Shown here piece after piece: positions 8,786 through 17,852 of a stretch of DNA of 64,000 nt. Each line of letters begins with the position of its first letter. Within the stretch, counting starts at the first letter, position 1. The notes under the pieces are model-generated. The model did no database searches. It saw nothing but the letters and a program-made list of their open reading frames with translations, and had not been told where the DNA came from. Both the position numbers and the translations under genes were made by a program. This DNA comes from Breoghania sp. (GTDB taxonomy: Bacteria; Pseudomonadota; Alphaproteobacteria; Rhizobiales; Stappiaceae): the NCBI RefSeq assembly GCF_963674635.1, contig NZ_OY771475.1, forward strand, positions 1,612,001 to 1,676,000. Direction: 5' to 3'.

Positions 8786-8833
8786 AACGTCATTCTGAGG
8801 AGCGCTCGTCAGAGTGCATCTTCAAGGATCGGC
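8786..8833 (-). repeat. REP-like palindromic unit, copy 4 (degenerate, inverted relative to copy 3)
   Basis: AACGTCATTCTGAGG at the left matches the arm of copy 2 with one change, while the right part (CATCTTCAAGGATCGG) is decayed relative to GTCTCGAAGGATGGG. Together with copy 3 it repeats the inverted-pair layout seen at 935-1067. Confidence 0.6.
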
Positions 8834-8885
8834 GACCTGCTGGGACGCTGCCGCCCCCCTCCCGGAATGACACACTGCACACACG

Positions 8886-8907
8886 AAAAAGGGCGCAAGA
8901 TGCGCCC
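8886..8907 (-). terminator. Terminator after gor
   Basis: Stem GGGCGCA (8891-8897), 3-base loop, TGCGCCC (8901-8907), followed on the minus strand by TTTTT. It lies 37 bases past the gor stop codon. Confidence 0.8.
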
Positions 8908-8943
8908 TCCCCCACGGCTTTCCGGCCCTTCGATTTCGCTCGC

Positions 8944-10332
8944 CTATTCGGCAGCTGCGCGACGATGCTGCTTTGACGGCGAACGCATGGTGACGAGTTC
9001 CTCCGCCGCAGTCGGATGCACGGCCATGGTCGCATCGAAATCGGCCTTGGTCGCGCCCATCTTCAAAGCAATGCCGAGCACCTGCGAAAGCTCGCCCGCA
9101 TCGGGACCCAGCACATGCACGCCGAGGACGCGGTCGGTATCGGCGTCAACGAGGATCTTCATCAGCATCCGCTCATCGCGGCCCGAGATCGTGTTGCGCA
9201 TCGGGCGGAAGGTGGAGCTGTAGACATCCACATTCGGATAGGCTGCCAGCGCCTCCGTCTCGGTCAGACCGACTGTGCCGATTTCCGGCTGTGAGAAGAC
9301 CGCCGTCGGGATCAGGGAATGATCGACGGTACGCGGGTTCTTGCCGAACACGCTGTCCGCAAAGGCATGGCCTTCGCGAATGGCCACCGGGGTCAGGTTC
9401 ACGCGGTCCGTCACATCGCCCACCGCGTAGATGGACGGCACATTGGTGCGCGAGGTGTCATCGACGCGGATCTCGCCCTTGGTGCCGACCTCCACGCCGG
9501 CGCTTTCCAGCCCCAATCCCTCGGTGTTGGGAATGCGGCCGATGGCGAACATGATCTGATCGACACTCATGGTCTCGCCGGAGGCCAGGTGTCCCTTGAG
9601 CCCGCCCTCTTCCAGCTTCTCGATACGCGTGAAGACCTCGCCGCACAGAACGCGGATGCCCTTCTTTTCAATTTCGGTGCGAACGGCATCGCGCAGGTCG
9701 TCATCGAAACCGCGCAGGATCTGCTCGCCGCGATAGACCAAGGTCGTCTCCACGCCGAGACCGGCGAAGATGCAGGCAAACTCCACCGCGATGTAGCCGC
9801 CGCCGGAAATGGCGACACGCTGGGGGAGTTCTTCAAGATGGAAGACCTCGTCGGAGGAAATGACGTGCTCAATACCCTCAATGCGCGGATCCAGGTTCGG
9901 CCGCCCGCCAGTGGCGATGAGGATGGTCTTGGCAGTAACCGTGCGATCCTGTGCCTTCAGATAGACGGAATTCGGGCCCGCGATCACCGCGCGGGTGTCG
10001 TACAACTCGACGTCGGAATTCTCCAGATTTCGGCGGTAGATGCCTTCCAGGCGGGCAATTTCCTTGTCCTTGGCGGCGATGAGCGCCTTCCAGTCGAACG
10101 AGGTTTCACCGATGCTCCAGCCAAAGCCGCGCGCGTCCTCAAAGGCCTCTGAATACTGGGATGCGTAGACCAGCAGCTTCTTGGGAACGCAACCGCGGAT
10201 GACACAGGTGCCGCCATAGCGGTATTCCTCGGCGATCGCCACGCGCGCGCCATGGGTTGCCGCGATGCGGGCGGCACGAACGCCGCCGGATCCAGCTCCG
10301 ATAACGAAAAGGTCGTAGTCAAAATCGGCCAT
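8944..10332 (-). CDS. gor: Glutathione-disulfide reductase
   Basis: FAD-containing enzyme that reduces glutathione disulfide with NADPH in the cytoplasm. The 462-residue product begins MADFDYDLFVIGAGSGGVRA (FAD GxGxxG). The redox-active disulfide is C43/C48 in GGTCVIRGCVPKKLLVYAS. The nucleotide-binding loop is SGGGYIAVEFA with the downstream Arg region LVYRGEQILRGFDDD. The second FAD motif IYAVGDVTDRVNLTPVA and the C-terminal catalytic HPTAAEE segment are intact. The open frame to 10512 adds an unconserved stretch, so the ATG at 10332 is used. It is the last gene of a minus-strand run rpiA, DUF2059, gor, but a terminator at 10404-10429 suggests its own transcript. Pairs functionally with GloB elsewhere in the window. 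Confidence 0.95.
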   Translation of the reverse strand: MADFDYDLFVIGAGSGGVRAARIAATHGARVAIAEEYRYGGTCVIRGCVPKKLLVYASQYSEAFEDARGFGWSIGETSFDWKALIAAKDKEIARLEGIYRRNLENSDVELYDTRAVIAGPNSVYLKAQDRTVTAKTILIATGGRPNLDPRIEGIEHVISSDEVFHLEELPQRVAISGGGYIAVEFACIFAGLGVETTLVYRGEQILRGFDDDLRDAVRTEIEKKGIRVLCGEVFTRIEKLEEGGLKGHLASGETMSVDQIMFAIGRIPNTEGLGLESAGVEVGTKGEIRVDDTSRTNVPSIYAVGDVTDRVNLTPVAIREGHAFADSVFGKNPRTVDHSLIPTAVFSQPEIGTVGLTETEALAAYPNVDVYSSTFRPMRNTISGRDERMLMKILVDADTDRVLGVHVLGPDAGELSQVLGIALKMGATKADFDATMAVHPTAAEELVTMRSPSKQHRRAAAE

Positions 10333-10403
10333 CTCGGGCTCCGTTCCTATCGATATGCGCCGATGACCACCCCAGCCCCGACGCCTTCCCCACCGCCAGG
10401 AGC

Positions 10404-10429
10404 AAAAGAACCGGCCAGAAGCCGGTTCT
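10404..10429 (-). terminator. Terminator between the DUF2059 gene and gor
   Basis: Stem AGAACCGGC (10407-10415) with GCCGGTTCT (10421-10429), loop of five, followed on the minus strand by a TTTT run. It would end the rpiA-DUF2059 transcript. Confidence 0.8.
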
Positions 10430-10554
10430 CTCGCGCCAGAAACAGCTAAAAGACAAGTGGAACGCGCCCCATCTTGATCGGAAAAACCAGCCCTTGCGGA
10501 CTGGTCCTTCACCTCAGGACATGACGCCTATTCACGATTACTAGGATCTGACAC

Positions 10555-11106
10555 TCAGAACTGGTAACCACGCTTGTTCAACTCTTCGCGAACACGGGTC
10601 ACCATTTCCGTGGAGATGATATCTCCCCACTGCTTCGCCGCGCCGATGGAAAGCGCGGTCAGTTCGGGGCCAAGCTTGGCGAACTTGCTGCCGACCGGGG
10701 AGCGGTAGAACTCGGCAATCTCGTTCAGCTCTTCGGTGGTGAAGCGGCGCGCCCAGACTTCCATGATGGTCTTGTCCAGCTCGGGACGGCGATTTGCCAG
10801 CTGCAGGGCAACCTCGTTCGTCACTTCATCAATCACCGCAGTGGCGGAAGGATTGGTGCGGATGAACAGGGTGCGGGTCTTGTCGGCGATGACCGGCAGG
10901 ATGTCGTCGAAGGAACGGAAGGCGTTACCACCCTCGATCGCGGCACGGGCGGCTGCGAGATGCTCCTTGGAGAAGGTCTCTTCGCTGCCACCGTTCTGGC
11001 CGGCAGTCTGAGCCTGCACCATGGCAGGGCCTGCCAGCGTCAGGCCCGTGGCGAGCGTGACGACGGCGAGACCGCCTGTCAGGCAGGAATAGATCGAACG
11101 TGTCAT
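10555..11106 (-). CDS. DUF2059-domain protein, secreted (periplasmic)
   Basis: A 183-residue exported protein of unknown function. Residues 1-33 form a Sec signal peptide (TRSIYSCLTGG, hydrophobic core, cleavage near VQAQTAG). The mature part contains the DUF2059 helical pattern, ending in MEVWARRFTTEELNEIAEFYRSPVGSKF and a C-terminal VREELNKRGYQF. DUF2059 proteins are widespread in proteobacteria and have no established biochemical role. Spacing of 45 bases after rpiA on the same strand suggests cotranscription. In many Hyphomicrobiales this gene sits between rpiA and gor, so the context is ordinary. Confidence 0.85.
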   Translation of the reverse strand: MTRSIYSCLTGGLAVVTLATGLTLAGPAMVQAQTAGQNGGSEETFSKEHLAAARAAIEGGNAFRSFDDILPVIADKTRTLFIRTNPSATAVIDEVTNEVALQLANRRPELDKTIMEVWARRFTTEELNEIAEFYRSPVGSKFAKLGPELTALSIGAAKQWGDIISTEMVTRVREELNKRGYQF

Positions 11107-11151
11107 GTCTTTCTCCGTTACTTCGTCTCTTTTGCCTCTGCGGGGCTGCTC

Positions 11152-11853
11152 TCAGGCCGCCGCGGGCGAAATCTTTCGTACTCCGGCCGGGCCCGCCACA
11201 TAGGCGGCTTTCGCCAAGCCGATAAACAATCCGTGTTCGACAACGCCGGGAATAGCGGCGAGCCGGTCAGCAAGAGACACGGCGTCGGGAATCCGTCCCC
11301 AGTGGCCATCCAGGATGTAGTGGCCGCCATCGGTGACGAGCGGCGCGCCGTCCGTCCCCATGCGCAGCTTCACTTCGCCAGACAGCGCAAGCGCGTCCGC
11401 AACCTTCACCACCGCGCGCCGCGTCGATTCCAGCCCGAAGGGCATCACTTCGATGGGGAGCGGGAATTGGCCAAGCGTCTCGACGACCTTGCTCTCATCG
11501 GCAATGACAACCATGCGGGTGGAGGCTGCCGCCACGATCTTCTCGCGCAGCAGGGCCGCGCCACCTCCCTTGATGAGCTGAAGTTCAGCATCCAGTTCGT
11601 CAGCACCGTCAATCGTCAGGTCGAGTTCGGGGGTTTCGTCCAGTGTCGTCAGTGGGACACCGAGTTCCTTGCAGAGCGCGGCGGTGCGCTCAGACGTCGG
11701 AACGCCGATCACATCCAGTCCTGCCGCAACCTTGTCTGCAAGAGCGCGCACGAAAAACTCGGCCGTGGAGCCAGTGCCGATACCCAGCTTCATGCCGGAC
11801 CGCACTTCCTCTAGCGCGGCCTCTGCCGATGCGCGCTTCAACTCGTCACTCAT
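11152..11853 (-). CDS. rpiA: Ribose-5-phosphate isomerase A
   Basis: Interconverts ribose 5-phosphate and ribulose 5-phosphate in the non-oxidative pentose phosphate pathway. The 233-residue protein has the phosphate loop GIGTGSTAEFFVRAL, the active-site stretch LTIDGADELDAELQLIKGGGAALLREKIVA (shown by its parts TIDGADE and KGGGAALLREK) and a C-terminal VVEHGLFIGLAKAAYVAG. The start at 11853 has a GGAGGT ribosome binding site 4 bases upstream, better than the in-frame start at 11895. First gene of the rpiA-DUF2059 unit. Confidence 0.95.
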   Translation of the reverse strand: MSDELKRASAEAALEEVRSGMKLGIGTGSTAEFFVRALADKVAAGLDVIGVPTSERTAALCKELGVPLTTLDETPELDLTIDGADELDAELQLIKGGGAALLREKIVAAASTRMVVIADESKVVETLGQFPLPIEVMPFGLESTRRAVVKVADALALSGEVKLRMGTDGAPLVTDGGHYILDGHWGRIPDAVSLADRLAAIPGVVEHGLFIGLAKAAYVAGPAGVRKISPAAA

Positions 11854-12533
11854 TCCACCTCCTCGGCGTCCGCTTCTTGCGGCGGACAACTTCAAAGCGA
11901 GCCCGCTCGGGGCGCAAGAATTCTACATAACTACCCACGCGGGCAAGTCGGATAATCGAAGACTCGTACCCGAGCGCGATCTCGCTTGCCGGTCGCGTTC
12001 GGGTGAAGCCGGATTCTGGCTTTTTGACGACCCTTTTTACAAAGCCCGGCCACAGCGCAGGCGGCTGAATAGCATGGCAGGCCCGGTCAGGCCACAGTTT
12101 GCCTCCGTTTGCCCGTACTTGGTCCGCGGCTGTGCAAATCCCGATGGGCCTGCGGCCGCCAAGCGCCTTGCACCCAACAACGCAATTCCGGCGAGGAAAA
12201 GGCGCAACCTGAACGGACACCGGTGATGCTACAGCCCTGCCCGCGCGGTTAAGGGATCGACAGAACCGGGGCAATGGAAGCAAACGCGCTCCAGTCCTCC
12301 CCCGCTCACCGCAAATCCAAGTCCGGAACGACCCAGAAGAACCCCGCACCCGCACAATTAACAAATCAATTAATAGACTCGTTTTACTTATCAAACATAA
12401 CATATTCCGTTGTTCGGCCGTAGCTCGGCCTTCGAGGCGAAAAGCACCCTTCATGCTTTGGAAAGCTTTCATGCGTTTCATATCCACATCTTGATTGACT
12501 TCTTATTGCGTCTATTCCCTCGGGGAGAAATCC
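11854..12533. other. 680-base region without a convincing gene between divergent rpiA and the chemoreceptor
   Basis: Open frames here are short and lack family signal. The right-hand part, 12350-12410, is clearly more AT-rich (AACAAATCAATTAATAGACT and following) and probably holds the promoter of the chemoreceptor gene at 12534. No RNA gene or repeat was recognised. Confidence 0.5.
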
Positions 12534-14324
12534 ATGGCTGCCCACGCCTTCGCGCTAGCGAACTTTGCGCGCAAATTGACGAAACGCGAGGAACCAGTCG
12601 CCCAGCCGCCGGTCCAGATCGAGACCGTTGAGACCGCCGACCCGGCACGATCCGGGTCGCAGGACAAGGATATCGGCGAAGCATTCGATCTCATCGAAGC
12701 CGATCTCGCCGTGTCGGCGCGCGAAATCCTTGAGAGCGCGACGGCGGTCAATGAGCAGCTTGCCACGCAAGGCCGCATCATTTCCGCCATTCGGGCAGAT
12801 ACGCAGCAGCTTTCCAAGCGCAGCACGGAAGCAACGGACAATGCCGCACAGCTTGCCGAGGCTCTTGAGGAATTGACCCTCACGAGCCGTGAGATCGGGG
12901 AGCGGGTGTCCTCCACGACGGCGCTCGCCGACAGGGCGGGCGGCATTGCGTCGGAAGCCAATGACGGCGTGAACGAATTGCGCGACGCGGTGCAGAAGAT
13001 CGCGGAAGTGGTGCTCATGATTTCCGCGGTTGCCAAGCAGACCAACCTGCTTGCGCTGAACGCCACGATTGAAGCGGCGCGCGCAGGAGAAGCCGGCAAG
13101 GGGTTCGCCGTCGTCGCCAACGAAGTGAAGCAGCTGTCGGAGCAGACACAGCGAGCCACCGACGAGATCAGCAGCAATATCGAGCGGCTTCAGGTGACGG
13201 CAGAAGGTTCAATCGGCGCGGTGAACCGGATCATCGAGGCCATCGACGAAATCCGCCCGAGCTTCGTCTCGGTTGCTGGCGCGGTGGAACAACAAGTCGC
13301 CACCACAGACGAAATCGGTCGGAGTGCGCGCCAGACCGCAGATTTCGTGCGCGAGGTCGGAGAACGCGTCAACACGATCTCCGCCGCGACTGACGAGGCA
13401 GAGGGGGCTGGCGAGGCAATCACCAAGGCCAGCACCCACATGACGGACCTGACTGGCGCGCTCGGAACGCGTTTCACCATGCTGATCCGCCAGACGTCGG
13501 CGGGCAACCGGCGCCAGCACGACCGCTATCCCGTCGACTTGCGGGGCCAGCTTGAAATCGAAGGCAAGGTCGAGCCTGTCCATGTCCTCGACATTTCCAT
13601 GGGCGGGACGCTGATGAAACCCGAAAGCGAGGGGCTGAAGCTGCGAACGGGCACGCAGGGGACGCTTGATCTTGGACGGCTTGGGCGCTTTCCGATCTCG
13701 ATCACAGGCACCAGCTCACTCGGACTGCACTCCTCCTTCCGTGATCTGGACGAAGCCTCGAAGACATCTCTCCAGAGGCAGATCGAAGCGGTTCAAGCTG
13801 AAAATCACGGCTTCATCGAGACGGCGAAGCAAGCCGGACGACAGATCGAGGCAGCAATGGAGGCCGCGCTCGATTCCGGCCAGATCGACGTCGCGAGCCT
13901 GTTTGATACGGATTACAAACCCGTCTCCGGCAGCGATCCGCAGCAGTTTACGAACAAGGCGCTCCCGGTTTTGGAACGTATCCTGCCAGAGGTTCAGGAA
14001 CCGTTGCTGGCAGCATCTCGCACCAAGGGCATGACATTCTGTGCCGCGGTCGACCGCAATGGCTACCTGCCTGTCCACAACCGGGTTTATTCGCAGCCAC
14101 AAAAGCCAGACGACCCGTCGTGGAACGGCGCAAATTGCCGCAACAAGCGGATTTTCGACGACCGTGCAGGCCTTTCCGCGGCTCGCAACACCCGCCCGTT
14201 CCTCATACAGTCCTATCCGCGCGACATGGGCAACGGGGAAACTGTCTGGATGCGCGAGATCGACGTGCCGATCACGGTCAACGGACGCCACTGGGGTGGT
14301 TTCAGAACCGCTTACAAAGTCTGA
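12534..14324 (+). CDS. Soluble methyl-accepting chemotaxis protein with PilZ domain and C-terminal Cache-like domain
   Basis: A cytoplasmic chemoreceptor; no signal peptide or membrane helix is visible in 596 residues. The signalling domain (about 45-310) has the invariant hairpin tip KQTNLLALNATIEAARAGEA. A PilZ domain follows (about 322-410) with both c-di-GMP motifs intact: RxxxR at R327-R331 (RQHDR) and DxSxxG at D353-G358 (DISMGG). The C-terminal part (about 440-596) contains AVDRNGYLPVHN, NKRIFDDRAG, TRPFLIQSYPRDMG and GRHWGGFRTAYKV, a pattern shared by Cache-like sensor domains of other soluble alphaproteobacterial receptors. Start is the ATG after GGGGAG; a 13-codon upstream extension is possible. 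The domain order suggests integration of c-di-GMP with another signal, which is inference. Confidence 0.88.
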   Translation: MAAHAFALANFARKLTKREEPVAQPPVQIETVETADPARSGSQDKDIGEAFDLIEADLAVSAREILESATAVNEQLATQGRIISAIRADTQQLSKRSTEATDNAAQLAEALEELTLTSREIGERVSSTTALADRAGGIASEANDGVNELRDAVQKIAEVVLMISAVAKQTNLLALNATIEAARAGEAGKGFAVVANEVKQLSEQTQRATDEISSNIERLQVTAEGSIGAVNRIIEAIDEIRPSFVSVAGAVEQQVATTDEIGRSARQTADFVREVGERVNTISAATDEAEGAGEAITKASTHMTDLTGALGTRFTMLIRQTSAGNRRQHDRYPVDLRGQLEIEGKVEPVHVLDISMGGTLMKPESEGLKLRTGTQGTLDLGRLGRFPISITGTSSLGLHSSFRDLDEASKTSLQRQIEAVQAENHGFIETAKQAGRQIEAAMEAALDSGQIDVASLFDTDYKPVSGSDPQQFTNKALPVLERILPEVQEPLLAASRTKGMTFCAAVDRNGYLPVHNRVYSQPQKPDDPSWNGANCRNKRIFDDRAGLSAARNTRPFLIQSYPRDMGNGETVWMREIDVPITVNGRHWGGFRTAYKV

Positions 14325-14370
14325 GGGGCAAAGCGGCGCAGCCGCGGACCGCGATGACTACAAAGTGAAA

Positions 14371-14395
14371 CGGCCCGTTCGTGGGCCGCTTTGCC
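14371..14395 (+). terminator. Possible terminator after the PilZ chemoreceptor gene
   Basis: Short stem CGGCCC (14371-14376) with GGGCCG (14383-14388), flanked by AAA and CTTT that extend pairing; the T-tract is weak. Confidence 0.45.
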
Positions 14396-14515
14396 TTGCC
14401 TTTGGCGTCTTCAAACAGCCCGCACGCATTGGCCCGCCCTGCCTGCCCCTTGCCACCTGCCATCAAACCGGATAGCCCGGAACAAGCTTTCCTTCCTGCA
14501 GATGGAGTGGCCTGC

Positions 14516-15196
14516 TTGTCTCGCCCTGTTCTCGTTTTCGATCTCGACGGCACGCTGGTGGATACCGCGCCGGATCTTCTCAATTCGCTCAATGTGATCC
14601 TGCAGGAGGAAGGTCTTCCGACCATTCCTCTGGAGGGCGTGAACCGACTTGTCGGACAGGGAGCGCGGGTGATGCTGCAAAAAGGCTTCAAGGAAGCCGG
14701 GCAGACGCTGGAAGGCGAGCATCTGGAAAAACTCTTCGCGCGCTATCTGGAGCATTACTCAGCCAATATCGCGGTCGAAAGCCGCCCGTTTCCTGGCGTG
14801 GAGACGGCGCTTGACCGCTTTGCCGATGCCGGCTGGACGCTTGCCGTGTGCACCAACAAACTGGAAGGACTGGCGCGCGATCTGCTCGGCCAGCTCGACA
14901 TGACGCGCCGATTTGCGTCCATTGTCGGCGGCGACACGTTCGAAAAGCCAAAGCCCGACGCGATGCCGATTCTTGGCGCGATCGAGCGTAGCGGCGGCGT
15001 TGCAAGCGCCTCGGTGATGGTCGGCGACTCGATTACCGATATCAACGCGGCCCGCGCAGCCGCCATTCCCGTCGTGGCGGTCGACTTCGGCTACACGCCC
15101 GTGCCTGTCACCGAGCTGGGGCCGGATCGCGTGATCTCCCATTTCGATGCCTTGTGGCAGGCAGTCGAAGAGATCGCCAAACCGGCAACCGCCTAG
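14516..15196 (+). CDS. gph: Phosphoglycolate phosphatase, HAD superfamily
   Basis: Hydrolyses 2-phosphoglycolate. HAD motif I is FDLDGTLVDTAPDLLNSLN, motif II is VCTNKLEGLARDLL, and motif III/IV is EKPKPDAMPILGAI followed by VMVGDSITDINAARAA. The helical cap lies between motifs I and II. The protein is 226 residues from a TTG start at 14516, chosen because GGAG sits eight bases upstream; a GTG at 14507 overlaps that site, and an ATG nearby is out of frame. So this gene probably uses a rare TTG start. It is convergent with the phytochrome gene, 19 bases apart. Confidence 0.9.
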   Translation: MSRPVLVFDLDGTLVDTAPDLLNSLNVILQEEGLPTIPLEGVNRLVGQGARVMLQKGFKEAGQTLEGEHLEKLFARYLEHYSANIAVESRPFPGVETALDRFADAGWTLAVCTNKLEGLARDLLGQLDMTRRFASIVGGDTFEKPKPDAMPILGAIERSGGVASASVMVGDSITDINAARAAAIPVVAVDFGYTPVPVTELGPDRVISHFDALWQAVEEIAKPATA

Positions 15197-15215
15197 AGCG
15201 CGCCGCACCGTCGGC

Positions 15216-17852
15216 TTACGCTCCTTTCACTCGCGCCCCCAGCTCCTGCAATGTCTGTCGCAGGGTATGGTAGTCGAACGGCTTCTGCAGAACCCGCGTG
15301 TCAGGGAATTTCTGCTGCAGGTTCTCCGCCTCGCCATAACCGGTCGCAAAGAGAAACGGCTTGCCGGCCGCGACGAGATCCACGGCGAAATCCTCGCTCG
15401 TCTCGTCGCCCAGATTGACGTCGAGGATAAAAAGATCGATGTCGTTTTCAGCAACAAGCCGGCGCGCCTCGCTTTTGCCAGGCGCCACATAGACAGTCTC
15501 CACACCGAGTTCGCCAAGGATGTCCTCCATGTCGAGCGCGATGATCATGTTGTCTTCCAGAATCAGGGCGCTGCGCACGCGGAACGGGTCCGGATGCTCG
15601 CCCCCCTCGCTCTGGCCGCTCTGCGCCAGCGATGCAATGGCAGACGTATCGCCGCCACTGTCTGCCTGCGCCCGAGGTTCGATGAACCCGGCCACGCATG
15701 CGGGCGGCAAGCGGAAACGCGCCCGCACCCCAAGCATCTCGAAGTGGATCTCCGCCTCGCCACCGAGTTCGAAAGGGATCGACTGCTCGATAACGGTTGA
15801 ACCGAAACCACGTCGTTTCGGCGGTTGGACGGCAGGTCCACCGGACTCACGCCAATCAATGCCCAATCGTCCGTCCGGCTCTTCTGAAAGGGTGACGTGG
15901 ATACGCCCCCCGCTCGCACAAAGAGCGCCATATTTCACGGAGTTTGTCATCATTTCATGCATGACCAGTGAAAGGGTGACGAAGGCACGCGGCTCAACCA
16001 GCACGTCTGGCCCGTCGATGATGACCCGTCCGTCGCGCCCGCCGGTGACATAGGCGTCGACTTCCGTCTCGATCAGACTGCGGAGGGAGCTTGGCCCCCA
16101 TTTGCCGCCGGTCAACTGATCATGCGCGAGCGAGAGCGCGTGAATGCGGTCACCGACGATGCGGGTGAATTCGTCAATCGAGGCCGCTTCTGTGCCACTT
16201 TGGGTGACGAGCCCACGGATAAGGCTCAGGATATTGCGCACGCGGTGGTTCAGTTCCGCAATCAGAAGCTCCTGATGATCATTGGCGCGAAGCCGTTCCT
16301 TCATCATGGCTTCTGTCAGGCGCAGCACCACCTCAAGCAGGGTCACACGCAGCGATTCCGCAATGGTGAGTTCCGCATCACTCCATTCGGCGGAGCGCCC
16401 GTGCACCACCTCCTGCCAGGCCTCGAAGCTCTTGCGCGGGGTGAGACGGACACCGTTGGGACCCGTTTCCATCGCCTTCTCGGGATTGCCCGCCCATTTC
16501 ACCGTTCGCGCCACCTCGCGACGGAAGAGAACGATATAATCGCGCGGGGTGCGCGAAACCGGCAGCGCAAGAAGGCCCGCGGCGCGCTCGATGAAGTCTT
16601 CGGCCGGCTTGTAAATGGCGGCCAGATGCTCCGTGGCGAAGACACGGCTGACCGCTGTGGTGTTGAGGAACCGCGCGAGACCGGCAAACTCCTCCTGCGT
16701 GGGCGTTGTGCCTTCAGCGTGGAATTCGCCGTCGATCCAGCCGACCACACCGTCATACTCGATGATATTGTCGAGCATTTCCGCGATCATGTCGAAGTTT
16801 TGCGAAAGCGATGCGCCATCGGCCAGCTGCGCCATCAGTCTGTCGTGCAGCCGTTTTGCACGGGCTTGCTGGTCGCGTTCCAGATCGCTTTCCTTCTGGT
16901 CCAACACCAGCGCGAAAAGCTGGCCGAACAGCTCGCAGGCTGAGCGCACCTGAAACGACAGCACCAGCGGATCGTAATGGTGGCAGGCAAAGAGGCCCCA
17001 CAACTTGCCGCGCACGATGATGGAGACCGACATGGACGCCTTCACGCCCATGTTGCGCAGATATTCCAGATGGATCGGGGAAACCGCCCGCAAGGTGCTG
17101 AGCGACAGATCGAGCGGCGAGCCGTCCGGCCCACAGGCGGGATGGATGGGACTGACGATGGCGTCAACGTCGGAAATGATGCGCAGCAGGTTACGCTTGT
17201 AGAGTTCCCGGGCCTGACGGGGAATATCGGACGCCGGATAGTGCAGGCCCAGATAGGATTCCAGCCCGCCGCGACGCGCCTCTGCAACCACTTCGCCTGA
17301 CCCGTCACGGGCGAAGCGATAGACCATGATACGGTCGAAACCCGTCAGCGCGCGCAGGTGTCTTGCAGCCTTGCGGCAGAGGTCTTCCACCGTCTCACTG
17401 TCTTCGATCCGCCCGATCAGCGGCCGCACGTGCTGGACATAGGTGTCCTCGCCATTAGCAGGCACGGCCTCAATCTCGATGACGATCGTATCGCCGGAAC
17501 GATGCAGCGCGAGATCATATCGTCGCGTCTCGACATCGTCGCTCCCCGACCGGGAAAGCGGAACATTGAAAAGCCGCTCGCTGTCGTCTTCCTGCAAGAG
17601 CTGAAGTCGCGAACGCATACGCGCGATCGACTTGTCGCAGAACAAGTCAGCAAGCGGGCGTCCGATAATCTCGCGCGCGTCCATTTCGAACCATTCGCGC
17701 AAGTTCAGCGAAGCGTGGGTGACAATCCAGTCCGCCGAAACACCGATCAAACAACCAAAAGGTTGGACGTGGCCGGGAATATGGATGGGTTCGCGATCAC
17801 AATTCGTGAGATCGACGCCCTGCCCAGTGGGCGCATTGAACGCATCGGACAT
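15216..17852 (-). CDS. bphP: Bacteriophytochrome hybrid kinase: PAS-GAF-PHY-HWE kinase-receiver
   Basis: A red/far-red photoreceptor kinase of 878 residues. The biliverdin-attaching cysteine is C18, in LTNCDREPIHIPGHVQPFG. The GAF signature PASDIP is at 206-211, with pocket histidines H261 (SPIHLEYLRNMGV) and H291. The PHY tongue motif PRKSF is at 472-476. The kinase is HWE type: phospho-acceptor H536 in ELNHRVRN, N-box HEMMTNSVKYGAL (632-644) and W667-R-E. A C-terminal receiver (about 760-870) has phospho-acceptor D811 in FILDVNL and K857. This order, HWE kinase then receiver, matches the Agrobacterium Agp2 class, some of which are bathy phytochromes. No haem oxygenase is next to it. ATG at 17852 follows AAGGAAAG; an alternative ATG is at 17873. 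Confidence 0.95.
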   Translation of the reverse strand: MSDAFNAPTGQGVDLTNCDREPIHIPGHVQPFGCLIGVSADWIVTHASLNLREWFEMDAREIIGRPLADLFCDKSIARMRSRLQLLQEDDSERLFNVPLSRSGSDDVETRRYDLALHRSGDTIVIEIEAVPANGEDTYVQHVRPLIGRIEDSETVEDLCRKAARHLRALTGFDRIMVYRFARDGSGEVVAEARRGGLESYLGLHYPASDIPRQARELYKRNLLRIISDVDAIVSPIHPACGPDGSPLDLSLSTLRAVSPIHLEYLRNMGVKASMSVSIIVRGKLWGLFACHHYDPLVLSFQVRSACELFGQLFALVLDQKESDLERDQQARAKRLHDRLMAQLADGASLSQNFDMIAEMLDNIIEYDGVVGWIDGEFHAEGTTPTQEEFAGLARFLNTTAVSRVFATEHLAAIYKPAEDFIERAAGLLALPVSRTPRDYIVLFRREVARTVKWAGNPEKAMETGPNGVRLTPRKSFEAWQEVVHGRSAEWSDAELTIAESLRVTLLEVVLRLTEAMMKERLRANDHQELLIAELNHRVRNILSLIRGLVTQSGTEAASIDEFTRIVGDRIHALSLAHDQLTGGKWGPSSLRSLIETEVDAYVTGGRDGRVIIDGPDVLVEPRAFVTLSLVMHEMMTNSVKYGALCASGGRIHVTLSEEPDGRLGIDWRESGGPAVQPPKRRGFGSTVIEQSIPFELGGEAEIHFEMLGVRARFRLPPACVAGFIEPRAQADSGGDTSAIASLAQSGQSEGGEHPDPFRVRSALILEDNMIIALDMEDILGELGVETVYVAPGKSEARRLVAENDIDLFILDVNLGDETSEDFAVDLVAAGKPFLFATGYGEAENLQQKFPDTRVLQKPFDYHTLRQTLQELGARVKGA

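Noticed and set aside
11846..12487. 213-residue minus-strand frame in the rpiA/chemoreceptor gap
   Set aside because: No conserved pattern, no ribosome site, and it overlaps the rpiA start.
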